A stretch of 64,000 nt of DNA, from positions 1 to 64,000 of the forward strand of contig JBBHKE010002594.1 of NCBI GenBank assembly GCA_037447655.1. Reading direction: 5' to 3'. The translations under genes were made by a program, and so were the position numbers. This DNA is from Zygnema cylindricum. Lineage: Eukaryota > Streptophyta > Zygnematophyceae > Zygnematales > Zygnemataceae. Positions 8,776-20,106 of the stretch are shown piece by piece. Below the pieces are notes generated by a model that saw only the letters and a program-made list of their open reading frames with translations, had not been told where the DNA came from and searched no databases. The first letter of the stretch is position 1; each line of letters begins with the position of its first letter.

Positions 8776-9680
8776 TGTTGTTTTTGGAAAGCTTTACATC
8801 TCAGCAAATTTATAGGACGGCGAAAAAATAGATCTATATGGACACGCATCGTCATTAGAATCACAGTGCAGGTTTTTGAATGGTACCGACAACACAGCTC
8901 CGACGCAGATGGAACAAGCGCAACTGCGGTTATTTTTGATATGGTCTGTACGGACAAACGCAGCCTGCAACGCAACGGGTCAAACGAAACTGCGGATAAT
9001 TTGGTACATGACAACGCAGTTGCGACGCAACAGGACAAACGCAGTTGCGGCTAACTTTTGTATGTGATAACGCAGCTGCTACGAAGCTGCAGATACTTGA
9101 ATATAATTTGGAATTGGACTGCGCTACTGGGGTTGATCTGAATCAAGTCAACTGACGAGATTCACTTAGCCAAGCGACAAGTATTTGATCAAATCACCTG
9201 TATAGGATTCTCAGTCATATTGAGTGTACAGCGATAGATTAGTTCTTAGCGTAAGTAGGTGCACTTAGACCTTAACGGCAGTTTATAACTTTTGGATGTA
9301 TCGTTTTGGAACACTTGTATCGGCGGTACAGCACTATGTAGTAGGACAACTGAGTGAAGAGTATAAGACTTAGGACGTAGAACATTTTAAGTATCCAGAC
9401 TTCCAGATTGTGTAATCTGCAGACTATTTTTGGGAAACTTCTGAGTTGCGTATCTTTGTGTATGTTGAATCAATTGAGCTGAAACTTTGGGAGTTGTCAA
9501 TCTTTGTGATATTCTATACTGCGGTATAATTTTAAACAGTTTGGTTGATTGTATCAGATTTGGTGAGCTGTAGAAAACAACTGTTTAATAGGAATCTTGA
9601 TTAGCTTGTGTAAGTGAGATCATGTCTACTTCCACTACTACTGCTGATGTTTCACCTGCTCCAATGGTTGTAGAAAAACA
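8776..9680 (+). repeat. C1 3' LTR
   Basis: 905 bp from TGTTGTTTTTGG to AAAAACA. The end is defined by comparison with B1. It includes a Gag start (ATG 9621-9623, Met-Ser-Thr-Ser-Thr-Thr-Thr) and stops exactly where the B1 PBS would begin. It contains repeated CGCAGTTGCG-type words near 8930-9095. Flanking DNA from 9681 is H1 gag on the other strand, so C1 ends here. Confidence 0.85.
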
Positions 9681-10465
9681 TTTTCTTCAACCAAAATCAT
9701 TCAAACCACGGAGTTCCAAATCCATCTATGATGTGGTAAGTTATGATCCCTGTAAACAATGTTTTGGTACTCATCCGGGATTTTCATTAACATGGTATTC
9801 ACCTTTCCTTTCGCGGTCTCTCGTTTTTCGGCACTCTCCAACTCCACAAATAATCCTTACAAGTCATTGCAAAAGTCAAGCATCTTTCCTCCGTTGTAAA
9901 AATGTGCTTAGAATTTCTGAGCAACTAACTGATGCTGCAGAATTGTGCCGCTCTTGTAAATATTGACCAAAGCCTCCCATAACTAGGGCGCTTTCTCCAC
10001 ATGTAGGTGAGGAGTAGCATCTGCTTGAGTGAGACGCCCGAGAATAAATTGAGTGGCCATTCTGTTGTTGAAGTCCCGGATTTCAATGTCATTCGCCTCA
10101 TTTGAAGTCTTAGATTTCAGTGTCATTCGCCTCAGTTTTCTCAACAGTTGCTACCGGCACTAATCCAATAGCAATTAGTGTTATTTTCGCCTTCCCCTTT
10201 TTCTTCTTGTATCCGACTCGATACTCGCCCCATCATCAACCTCCATTTTTGCCTCCGCAGATCCACTTGAGAATCTTTCTCCTCAAAACCCTAGTTGAAT
10301 TCTTAGATTTTTAGATGGCCGCCCAACACGACCACTCACAATGCCCAATATCTTTTTTTCAAAAAGTGCACCATTCATCATGGTTTCCCAATATATGAAC
10401 CCTGTTCTATTGAAATTGGGCACACAAGAGGGTGGGCCCATAACTTGTAACTCTGCGACCTCCAT
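9681..10465 (-). pseudogene. H1 gag fragment
   Basis: Read on the - strand from ATG 10465-10463, which lies inside the H1 LTR. It starts MEVAELQ, crosses the PBS as VMGPP, then continues as NRTGFIYWETMM and LGIVSGRVGRP (open to 10283). Further pieces in shifted frames include a KMLDFCNDL segment near 9880 and a PDEYQNIVY and RWIWNSVV segment near 9700-9760. It is the same Gag family as F1 and I2. C1 interrupts it at 9680/9681, so the nucleocapsid and pol lie left of the window. Stops and frameshifts make it defective. Confidence 0.8.
10431..10445 (-). other. H1 primer-binding site
   Basis: - strand AGTTATGGGCCCACC, 14 of 15 identical to the A1/F1 PBS, next to the LTR end ...GAGTTACA. Confidence 0.82.
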
Positions 10466-11357
10466 AGGCCCTCAGAGTAGGAAGCCAACTAGAAGCCCGT
10501 AGGATTATATTTTCCCTTCTCACTTTCCCAAAGAATAAGTACCACCCTCGTACGCAAGTATTCTGACCATCTTCACCCTTGTAAAAGCGCGACTCCCATG
10601 AGCTGATCGCAAAAAGAATAAGTGAATTTGCTCCCTTGAGCATTAAGTTATAGTTGGCCTTTTTGGCCTATAAATACAAAATGGTTGTGGGAGAGAGGCT
10701 CCTCAAAGAAAAATCGTCTAAGTCCTAAACCTACTCACATCTATCTACTACTAAACCCTAGACCAATAGAAAGACTATATAGTACAAGAAGGTACAGTCG
10801 CCGATGTACTTCTTGTACGGCCATTGTACGCATTGGCCTTTCGGTTGACGCTTGTCATCTTTTTAGCCATGGTTCCTCCTTAGTTGTTTTCTGGCAGCCA
10901 ATGTTATGCTCCCACGTGGCTTCTGCGTGACATTCTCTCCGATAGTCGCCAAGTGTTTATTCTGAGTTGGCGGCGTCAATCTCGGTCGTGTGATCGCGTT
11001 GCGGTCCGATTCGCGTCATTTTGCTTTCACATTTACATGTACATTGTCGTCCGTTAAATGAATGAGCTGTTATGGTACAGTTTAAATAACAATTGCACCC
11101 CATGCGTATAACGATTAATCTACGACTCAACGGATAAGGTGGCCGGCTAATCCGTATGGTAGTATCCACCTAGGATCAAATCTCGATCTAGCTGCTTAAC
11201 TTTTGGAAGACATTAATCCTCTTGTCTTCCTGCCTCTCTATCTGCCTAAGGCAGCCATAGCAGCTCATGTGTCCTCAGTGACTACGACAAGTGTGAGGAC
11301 TCATTAACATCATAGACTGTTTAAGAAGATAGATTTCTAAAATACCATTTTTCAACA
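10446..11357 (-). repeat. H1 5' LTR
   Basis: 912 bp on the - strand from TGTTGAAAAATGG (11357) to GAGTTACA (10446). It has an antisense tRNA-like segment, a G-box (near 10913-10920), GTAC cores (10793-10835), a TATA-like box near 10670 and the Gag ATG at 10463-10465. Flanking sequence from 11358 is an A-type LTR, so H1 is inserted into A3. Confidence 0.82.
11109..11190 (+). other. tRNA-like segment in H1 LTR (antisense to element)
   Basis: + strand A-box-like ACTCAACGGATAAGGTGG and B-box-like AGGATCAAATC. It is orientated opposite to H1, as in every other LTR here. Confidence 0.5.
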
Positions 11358-11446
11358 CCAGCCATGTCGTGTCTTTAATTCTTTCTCCCTCTTTTTCGAA
11401 TCTAACTAAAATAGAGAAATGAACTATTAATTACCTCTTTTGAACC
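11358..11446 (-). repeat. A3 3' LTR, first ~89 bp
   Basis: - strand sequence matches the start of the A LTRs (AAAAGAGGTAATTAATAG). H1 cuts it at 11357/11358. The remaining A3 LTR lies left of the window, beyond H1. Confidence 0.75.
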
Positions 11447-14158
11447 CTCCCGTTAATTCCTAGTCCCTTTTCAATTTTAATCCACAGTTTTTCCTGCAAT
11501 AAATCAACTTAGAGTAAGGAAGTGGTTTTATCATCATGTCCGTAATCATTTCATTATCAATTTTATGAACCAGTTTAATGATTTTATTTTCAACCTTCTC
11601 TTACAAAGCTTAGTCTAATATCCATATGCTTAGCTTCGAAGTGGTAATTCGAATTAGCTGCAATAGAGATAACAACTTAATAAAAACAAAAAATATTTTG
11701 TGTTCCAGACTTCATGAACCTAAGTTCTTCAAAATGAGATTTCACCCATAATAATTCTTTGGTGGCAGCACAAGAAGCCATATACTCAGCCTCCATAGTG
11801 GAACGAGCAACTAATTTTTGCTGTTTGTTTCTCCAATAACATGCATCGGACCTAGTTTTTAACACATATCGAAATGTACACCGCCTTAAAAGCACATACA
11901 TATAATAGGCATTACTCAAAGCAGTGATGTCAGTGTGCTCCCCTCTCAAATGCAACTAGAATTCCTTTCATATTCTTTTTGTATGCTTCCCAGTCTCTTT
12001 TTGTGGGCTCATTTAGACTCCTACTAAGGACTCCTAAAGCTGTAGCTATGTCAAGACGAGTACATATCATAAATTAAATTAAACTACCAACAATCTGCAG
12101 ATATGGAATTCTTTCCATAAACATCTTTTCTTTCTCATCTATCTCATCATTCAGTATCAATAATCCTCCCTCTTCACTCCCTGTGATATTTTTTTTAGAT
12201 CCATAGAAGTAGTACATCCATTTGCTTTGTCTATCTAAAACTTTTCTAGCATATTACAAATAGTTTCCTTCTGAGTGAGTCTTATAATTCTGTTACCTCT
12301 ATGCCTCTCCATTTGAATCCCCAAAATGTAATTTGCTTCACTAAGGTCTTTCATGTCAAACCGGCTTCTTAGATCTTGTTTAGTGCATTAATTTTATCTA
12401 AGGACTTGCTTAAGACCAACAAATCATCGACATAAATAGCAATAAATATTACTCCATTCTCATCCTCAAAGAGATGTATAGAGTGATCTAAACTAATTTT
12501 GATATACCCCAAACAGGTCAAAAATTCATCCAGCTTTATGTTCCAATGTCGCGAGGCGTGCTTATGGCCATAAAGTGATTTTATCAGTTTCCATATTTTG
12601 TTTCTTCTCCACTTTCCACAAAACCTTCCTGTTCCTTCATGAAGATATATTCTTATAACTCTCCTTGTAGGAAGGTGGTCTTATCATCCATCTGGTGTAT
12701 TTCCATATCCACTGCTACGGCTAGAATCAAGATGATTTTGAGAGAAGGAAATCTGACTAAAGGTGCGAAGGCTTCCTCATAGTCAATTCCTTATTTCAGA
12801 GTATAATCCTTCGCAACCAATGTAGCTTTGTATCTTTCAATGGTATTATCAAGGTTTAGTTTAAGCTTAAAAACCCACTTACACCCAATTGGTTTTCGGT
12901 CCAAAGGACAATCTACCAATGTATTTCATTCCATGATAGAGGCCATTTTTTCATTTATAGTCGTGATCCAACGGCTACTTTCTGGGGTAATTATGGACTC
13001 TAAGTGTGTCTGAGGTTCTTCTAGATACGACATCTTTGTGAGCTGGTTGTTTGTTTGTTGTTCTTGAAGTCGTTTAGTACTTCTTCTTCCTCCTTCAAAA
13101 TTTGACGCCATTATCGAAGGCATCCTCGGGTTCTGTTTCGGAAAATCTTCAGCTCCCCTATCTTCCAATTCAGGTGCCTCATCAAGCTCCTCATTAGTTT
13201 CCACTTTATATTGTGGTGTTTCCTCGGTTGTTGTCCTTTCCTCCGTCGACTTCGGTAGATATGCAAATTTTTCTTTTTCCCCCTCTTTTTCTTCATTTCA
13301 AAATTCAAGGTAAGAATACTGATCCGGTTCAAACCTGAGTTTTACTTCTTTATTATATTTAAATGGATCAATGGACTTTACTTTATTCACCACCACTATG
13401 TGTTTTACCAAAATGATATCTCTCTTTTTCAGGTCATACACTCAGTATCCTTTTGTGCTCTCATCATATCTTAGAAGATATCCTAGTTTCCCTCTTCCCT
13501 CTAGTTTCCATTTAGTCTTATTGGAATCCAAAATGTAGACTAGACTTCTAAACACTCTCAAACTAGACAAATCTGGCTTTCTTCCTCTCCACCTCTCATA
13601 CGAAGTTTCCTCCTTATTTGCACAAGTTATGACTCTATTTTTGATGTAGTAAACATAATTCATTGACTCGACCCAAAACTCCAATCCTATCCTCTTGTCA
13701 TTAGCATACTTTTGAACATATCCCCTAAAGTTCTATTATCTCTTTCTGCTACTCCATTATGTTCCGGATTTTAGGGGACATTTTTCTCATGATGAATTCC
13801 ATCTTCTTTAAGAAATTCTTCAAATTCCCTTAAGGTGTATTTTTTCCCATTATCACTTTTTATCTCTTTCATTGAGGTTTCATGTATTTTATCACTCTAT
13901 ACTTTGTATTATTTGAAACATCTTAATACCTTTGAATTATAACTGAGGAAGTATACCTTAGTGTATCTAGACTAATCATCTGTGATGGTCAGCATCCATC
14001 TCTTCCCTCTATATGAAGTATACAAAACAGGTCCCCAAACATCAGTGTGAATTAAATCGAATACTTTCTCTCTCCTAAAAGTGGTTGCCTTTGGGAATGG
14101 AAGTCTTTGAATCTTCCCTTGGGCACATCCACTGCATTTATAGGAGGTCTCATCGTCC
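11447..14158 (-). pseudogene. A3 pol (integrase, RT, RNase H), decayed
   Basis: A-type copia pol read leftwards. Integrase zinc motif and HTDVWGP are near 14158-14040, integrase core remnants 13700-14000, integrase C-term 13442-13684 (RVFRS, YDESTKGY), acidic linker 12926-13332 and RT about 12240-12900 with YVDD near 12425-12436. RNase H spans 11500-11955 (STMEAEYMASCAATKEL), and a degenerate PPT lies at 11447-11458. Many stops and frameshifts are present; only short open pieces remain. Integrase is cut at the N gap. Confidence 0.85.
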
Positions 14159-14168
14159 NNNNNNNNNN
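14159..14168. other. Assembly gap (10 N)
   Basis: Ten N bases. A3 integrase stops at the left side and a C-type LTR begins at the right side, so the junction is not proven contiguous. Confidence 0.99.
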
Positions 14169-15059
14169 TCAATTGCCTGCTCTAAGTATCCTACTAGTGC
14201 AACCTGAATCGGCGGTTTACATAATATGCTAATGAATCATATCTAAGAGTGATCACGACTAATCGAATCACCATCGAGTCGGCAACGAACTGTCAAATCA
14301 CAATCGAACCAAAAAACTGCATGGAGAGTCCATGTGAACATAGCAACCATGTTGTGAAAGCTCAATAAGATTATAGAGCAACATCAACACTGACAATTCC
14401 TAAAGTTTCAGCACAATTGACTCAACAACACTCAAGATATAACACTCACAAGTTTCCCAAAAACTGTGTGCAGTTTTACTACTTGGAAGTCTGGATACAT
14501 TAAAATGTTGAACGTCCTAACTCTTATACGTGTGTTGTACCAACGATACAAGTGTACCTGAGAGGTACGTCAAAAAACCAAGCTAACACTAAACTGTCAA
14601 GCAACGGCTGAGCTACCACTAAGCTAATCAGCACTAGTGAGAATCTATACTAAGTAATCGTATAATACATTTGGCGGCTAAGTCCAACGTGATCATCCTA
14701 TGAATCTCGTCCGTTAACTAGATTCATATCCATCGTAGTTGCTTTGTACTGTACTGAATCACATTATGATATCCGCGAGTGCGTTGTCTGTACTGACAAT
14801 ATCAATAGCAATCGCAGTTGCGTTGTACTGTCTGGGTCACAGTTGGTCGTCTTGACTGCGTCGCAGCTGCGTTGCCGCATCGCAGTTGCGTTGCTGCATC
14901 GCAGCTGCGTTGTCCCACCCGATGTGCGACATGTGTATGTGGATGTAAGTGCCTTTCCAAATTCTGTAATGAGCTTTAAGTGACGACGCGTGTCCTTGTA
15001 GATTTGTCTTCCTGTCGTCACACTAATTTACTGAGACTTAAAGCTTTCCAAAATCAACA
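14169..15059 (-). repeat. C-type LTR, - strand, 3' end lost at gap
   Basis: Starts on the - strand at 15059 (TGTTGATTTTGGAAAGC) and aligns with the C1 LTR through the region of TTTTTGGGAAACTT and the triple 19-bp repeat. The expected 3' end with the Gag start is not seen before the gap. It is inserted in A4 pol at 15059/15060. Confidence 0.72.
14862..14918 (+). repeat. Three tandem 19-bp repeats with CGCAGCTGCG dyad
   Basis: Units at 14862-14880, 14881-14899 and 14900-14918 share CGCAGYTGCGTTG. The core CGCAGCTGCG is a perfect palindrome. They sit in the 5' (U3) part of the LTR, where tandem repeats of other retrotransposons act as enhancers; that role is inference. Confidence 0.75.
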
Positions 15060-15828
15060 TATGGAAGGCATCCTCGGGTTTTGTTTAGAAGATTTTCAGC
15101 TCTCTTATCTTTGAATTCCGATGTTTCATCAAGTTCCTCATCGGTTTTCACTTTGTATTGTGGCGTTACCTCGGATGTAATCCTTTCCTCCTTCTCCTTT
15201 GGTATTTCTTCATATTTTTCCTTTTCTCCATCTTCTTTCTATTCATTTCCAAAGTCAAAGCTAGAAACCTGATCCGCTACAAATCTAATTTTGACTTACT
15301 TATTATATTTTAATAGATCAATAGACTTTTTTTCATTTATCCCCACTATGTGTTTTACCAAAGTGATATCTCTCTTTTCCAAATCATACACTTGGTATCC
15401 TTTTGTGCTCTCATCATATCTTAGAAGATATCCTAGTTTCCCTCTTCCCTCTAACTTCCATTTAGTCTTATCAGAATCTAGACTGTAGACTTGAATTTTG
15501 AACACTCTCAAACTAAACAAATTTGGCTTTCTTCCTGTCCACCTTTCATACGGAGTTTCCTCCTTATTTGCTAAAGTTAGGAATATATTTTTAATGAAAT
15601 TAGCATAGTTTATACACTCGGCTCAAAATTGCAATCCTATCTTCTTATCATTATCATACTTTTGAATATGTTATCTAAAAGTTCTATTCCTTTTTCTGCT
15701 ACTTCATTTTGTTCCAGATTATAGGGAACAATTTTCTCATGATGAATTCCTTCCTTTTAAGAATATTCTTCAAATTCCTTCAGATGTATTCTTTCCCATT
15801 ATTAATTCTTATCTTTTTATTGAGGTTT
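15060..15828 (-). pseudogene. A4 pol fragment (integrase to linker)
   Basis: A-type pol on the - strand: acidic linker (15060-15290), integrase C-term (15296-15520, YDESTKGYQVYDLEKRD) and degraded integrase core to 15828. It covers regions also present in A3, so it is a second element. Both ends are abrupt: the C-type LTR at 15059 and a strand switch to G1 at 15829. Confidence 0.78.
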
Positions 15829-17026
15829 ATGGAAAGTTGGAAGAAGAGATCTTTATACGAAAACCCGAAGGATTTGTGGAGCAAGGGAAGGAGAGCAAGA
15901 TTTGCCGATTGATCAAATCTTTGTATAGGCTGAAACAGGGGCCCAAGAAGCTCGATGAGTTTCTTAGAGGTTTGGGATACATTCGCATCAGCTCAAATCA
16001 CTCAGTTTTATTATTTTAAGATGATGAAGGAATTATCTTCATTGCAATTTATGTTGATGATTTGCTTGTTTTAAGTAAATCTATAGATAAAATAAATAAG
16101 TTAAAAACGGATCTAAAAGGTAGATTTGAGATGAAGGATATGGGAGAAGCAAGGTACATTTTGGGAAATCAGGTAAAGAGAGACAGAGATTGAAAGATAA
16201 TCATGTTGCCTCAAAAGGAGGCCATTGGAAACTTGTTAGAAAGATTTTAAATGGACAAGGCTAAAATTTGCACCTCTCCAATGGAACTAAAGAAGAGAAG
16301 CTAGGGGAGTGTGGAAGAGGGAGCTATAATCTTCGATGATGAGTTAGTCCTTGAAGAGAAAAGATTTATGCAAACAATTCCTTATAGAAAAGTAGTGGGC
16401 AGTCTAATATATTTTATGAATTGTACCCGGCTAGACATAACAGCAGCTGTAGGAGTATTAAGTAGAAGTGTGAATGCTCCCACTAAGAAAGAATGGGAGG
16501 CAGCTAAGAGAGTCCTTAGATATCTCATAGGGACTATAGATCCATGGTTGAATTTGGTGGGAACAATAGTGACATCACCGCTTGGAGTGATGCCAACTAT
16601 GGGGCTCCTTCTATGAGGAGATGCACGTCTGGGTATGTATTGTATGTGGGTGATGGGACTTGCTGCTAGAGCAACATGCAGCAAAAGGTCATTGTTCAGT
16701 CCACCATGGAGGCTGAGTACATGGCCTCTTGCTCTGTTTTAGAAGAATTAATGTGAATTAAGTCTTTGCTTGGTGAGCTTGGTCATCTTAAGAGTGGTGT
16801 CCAAAAAGTGTTTTGTGAAAATCAGGCAACCATTGCCACTTCTGCCAATCCTAAACACCACATTAAAGCCAAATATATGTACATTAGACTTAGCTTTGTT
16901 AGGGAGAATGTTTAAGACAAAATAATCATTTTAGAGTATAGACTAGATAATGAAATGGTAGCAAATATGATGACCAAACCTATGCCTTCCCCTAAGCTAA
17001 TTTTTTGCTAAGAGAAGTGTGGTCTT
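15829..17026 (+). pseudogene. G1 pol 3' half (RT, RNase H)
   Basis: Begins abruptly within RT (EEEIFIRKPEGFVEQG). YVDDLLVLSK lies near 16050 and SLIYFMNCTR near 16405-16434. RNase H (STMEAEYMASC near 16700, NQATIATSANPKHH near 16830, MTKPMPSPKL near 16970) is interrupted by stops near 16018, 16190, 16755 and 16914 plus a frameshift near 16550. The protein ends at KCGL where I2 is inserted; the last codons (KLKID, stop) are at 29800-29814. The whole 5' half of the element is missing. Confidence 0.85.
17022..17026 (+). repeat. Left target-site duplication of I2 (GTCTT)
   Basis: GTCTT here and at 29795-29799. The G1 coding sequence KCGL/KLKID is restored when I2 is removed. Confidence 0.85.
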
Positions 17027-17230
17027 TCTGGAAATCATTTTTTAATTTGGTACTTTCTAGGTATGAATAGATTAGAAGCAAAAGGAAAAGCATAAGCAGA
17101 TTGCCTCCACCTCCTCCCTCTAACCCGCATACTTGTTATAGTACTAATGGAAAGTGAGGGAGGTGGAGCCATGGCTGCGTCAGCTCTATAGGTAGGACTT
17201 AAAAGTGACATAAGTCACTCCTTAACAAAA

Positions 17231-17312
17231 GGTAGAGTCGGGCAGGACTCGAACCTCCGACCGGCAGAGCGAGGCGTAGCCGTCAGCTCTAACTAGTCTG
17301 TCATAAGAGTTC
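17231..17312 (-). other. tRNA-like segment in I2 5' LTR (antisense)
   Basis: - strand B-box GGTTCGAGTCCTGCC, the best match to a canonical tRNA T-loop in the window, with an AGG/CCT stem extended by GTCGG/CCGAC. An A-box-like GTTAGAGC lies upstream. Confidence 0.6.
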
Positions 17313-17712
17313 GTTAGACTACAAAGGGTTTGAATGTTATTTAAACATTATTTAGGAACATTAATTCGATTAACGGAATTAAAAAAAAGAACATATTGTT
17401 CAAACAAAAACCCGCACGAAACAAATGTACCGGACGTTTGTTTTAAACGCCTAGTGTTAAAAGCCGGTTTTGAATCCGACGGCACGCATCATCGCCGAGA
17501 TCATGTAATGGCCGCTTTGGCGATTTTCGGGCGTAACATGACCTGGCGCCACGTGTCAAGGTAGCATTGGGAAGCGGGAATCCCAGGGAGCATGTGGACA
17601 AGTCCAAAGGAGACAGGCGTCCACTCCATAGCCTTCTCGTACACATGCCGTATAGAAAGGATATCGACCATTGTACCTTTCTCTAATGTACAGTCTTTTG
17701 ATTAGTTCGTAC

Positions 17713-18787
17713 TGTTGTCCTTAGCCATTTTCAGCCATGGATTTACCCTCGGAAGCACCACAGACAACCCCAAAAACAGTCTACTTTGAGTCCACTCAGA
17801 ATTCTACAAAATAAACAAAACAGGCTGAAACTACATGAACACATATTTTCTAGGCCACTTAGTATTCCCAAAAAATTTCATATAATAATACCAAACATAC
17901 CTATCACACCACTCAGTCAAAGTTGCAGAAAAATAGTCTGCCAGAACTTTGATAAATCTGACCAACTTCACAATGAAGTCCCTAGTAAACCAGACACACA
18001 ATAGGTCTTCAAATTTTCCACAAGATTTAAACTACAAATAGGAACACACATGCAAAATTTCAGATAATTTTGCCAATATATTTGAGAGAAATCCTTAGAT
18101 GAAAATTTTCAAAAAGGAGCAAAAACAGTTTTTGTCCAAAATGTTCCTAAGTCCAAAAATGACTAAGTCCTACAAATATAAACTAGAGCTCAATATTGTT
18201 TGTAAAGAGGCATACCAGCGGTAAGTAATCTATCAACTACCTCTATTAATTTGAGTATACCCGTATTCTTTGTGATATGTGAGAATAAATAGATCTACAC
18301 TATTAGTTAATACACATAGGACAAAACATTGCTGTAAATATTTACAAACCTTACAAACTTCGTCAAACAAATCTGGGCCGTCCAAAATAAACATCATGTG
18401 ATGGACGCGATTTTGTGTCCCTCACCAAAAGGAACAAGCTGACAACGCCGCCGTCCGTATCTCCGGCGGAGTCCAATTCATCAGATGTCGCCCGTCGCAC
18501 TACGTTTCATAAGTGCAACGTACAATTCCAACATCGTTGATTATTTAACGTCAGATCACTTCGCGATCCGCTGTCCATTTCCCTCTATGCAAACTGTACT
18601 TTCGCCTATATTTTCTTCGCGTCACTTGAAGTCACTTACTTCACTTTAGAATTATTCGTACTTTCGCTCCCCCAATCCCTGAATCCATTTGAACCTCCAC
18701 ATTAAATCGAATAAATATGTTACATACGAAAAGTTGCGTGCGCACAAAATGTTGCGTATGCACGAAACTAACTTTTTCAAAACAACA
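17713..18787 (-). mobile_element. J1: solo LTR of J family in I2 5' LTR
   Basis: 1,075 bp with TGTTGT...ACAACA ends. It matches the J2 5' LTR (24058-25117) and reads on the - strand. The flanks CGTAC (17708-17712) and CATAC (18788-18792) form a 5-bp duplication with one mismatch. No internal region is present, so it is a solo LTR left by LTR-LTR recombination. Confidence 0.82.
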
Positions 18788-19073
18788 CATACATCAGTAG
18801 ATAGGGGTTGTGAGAGGGGTTTAGGACTAAGGGGATTGAGGAGGTAGCCATCTCTCTCCCAATGATCTTATATAAATATTGGCAACTTTGCCACTTCATA
18901 AATAATCCCCAGGTTGGGCGTTTTTGGTAATTCTTTTTGCTATGGACTTAGGGGAGTCTAGACTACATACAGGTCTAATCAGATTGTCTATTTTTCTGCT
19001 TAGGTAGCAGTGGCCTTAGTTGAAAGTGGGTTAGTAAAAAACTACCGAGAGGCTTCTTAATTTTTGTAGTCCA

Positions 19074-20106
19074 ATGGGGGATACAAAATTACACGTTATT
19101 GGCCCACCCTCTAAGGTGCCCAACTTCAAAGGATTTGGGTTTATTAATTAGGAAGCCATGATGACGAAGCTTTGTGTGGACAACGATATTGGGGTATCGT
19201 TAGTAGACAAGTGAAATGTCTATCTCAGGGAATCCCACCAGGGTTTAGTGAAGCTAGGTTTTTTGTAGCAGCATCTGCCCTAACAGAGGAGGCAGACGAT
19301 AAGGACAGGAGTGTGTCCGAAAAAGGGAAAGGAAAGGAGACACCTCTTACTCCTATCGCCACGGCATCCGGAGCGGCGGCCGTGAAGACCGATGAAAACT
19401 ATGTTTAAAAGTGGGAATACACAAACATGGCTGCCAAGCATTTCATTCTGAGGCACCTTACTCAAGCTTTGGAAACTTCCCATCTTCACATTTTCAAAGC
19501 CGAGGAGTTGTGGAAGGCTTTTGTGGAGATCTATAGAGTTGGTACCATTCAAGAGCTCTAGTTGGACGAGCAAATGTTAACGGATTACACATACAAAAGA
19601 GGAAAAATGTTAGACTACTGTAATGATCTCTCTTATTTTATATGGAGATGGAGAGCGCCGGGTGGACAGGTACAATGAATGTGAAAGTCAACACCATCAT
19701 CATAAAATTGCCTGATGAATATGAGAATATAGTGTACCGAGTGCACAAAATGGATAATCGTTCTTTGAAGTGGAACATAGTGGTCTAGCTGATACTTGTG
19801 CAGGATAACACTATTGAGATTCGGAGAGAAGGAAAGAGCGTACAAGCTCTAGCTGCCGGAATGGACCGGTGGGGAAATGATTCAAAGATGGCGAAAAACA
19901 ACTTTAAAAGAGAGAGAGATCAGTTTGGAGGAATGAGGCACCCAAAAGGTATTAGTCATTTCTGCAAAAAGGTGGGACACTTCATGGGAGAGTGTACCAA
20001 GCTGATAGAGCTAGGGCTCCAAGAGAAGCGTGAAGGGTGTTCTTCAGGAGGGAAGAAAAAAATACTTGTGGTCACACAAGTGAAAGGGGAGACCGAGGAG
20101 GACTAG
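19074..20106 (+). pseudogene. I2 gag
   Basis: ATG at 19074 lies within the LTR. The frame crosses the LTR end and PBS (M-G-D-T-K-L-H-V-I-G-P-P) and hits TAG about 17 codons later. Further pieces: GIVSRQVKCL (19172 on), an AKHFILRHLTQ segment near 19436, a KMLDYCNDL segment near 19605, and NTIEIRREGKSVQALAAG with a CCHC knuckle H-F-C-K-K-V-G-H-F-M-G-E-C (19798-20000). Several stops and frameshifts. Confidence 0.82.
19094..19108 (+). other. I2 primer-binding site
   Basis: CGTTATTGGCCCACC, two differences from the A1 PBS, directly after the LTR end. Confidence 0.78.

Larger units (their letters stand above)
17027..19093 (+). repeat. I2 5' LTR (split by J1)
   Basis: Left part 17027-17712, right part 18793-19093. 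It contains GCCATGGC (about 17168-17175), an antisense tRNA-like segment, a G-box-like CCACGTGT (about 17551), GTAC cores, a TATAAATATTGG box near 18870 and the Gag ATG at 19074-19076. It ends AATTACA. Confidence 0.82.

Noticed and set aside
8646-9067. Overlapping ORFs of 63-130 codons in the C1 LTR
   Set aside because: They lie over the CGCAGTTGCG repeats in LTR U3 sequence and exist in all frames, typical of a GC-richer repeat patch.
8690-9700. Tandem elements sharing one LTR (C1 followed by another Gag start)
   Set aside because: The Gag start is part of the LTR itself; the sequence ends at the LTR border and H1 gag follows, so only one 3' LTR is present.
14744-14983. CRISPR-like array from regularly spaced CGCAGCTGCG repeats
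   Set aside because: Units are directly adjacent without spacers and lie inside an LTR in a eukaryotic genome.
15829-19200. G1 pol - LTR - I2 gag as an LTR-sharing tandem
   Set aside because: The GTCTT duplication and the restored G1 C-terminus at 29795 show that I2 is inserted into G1.
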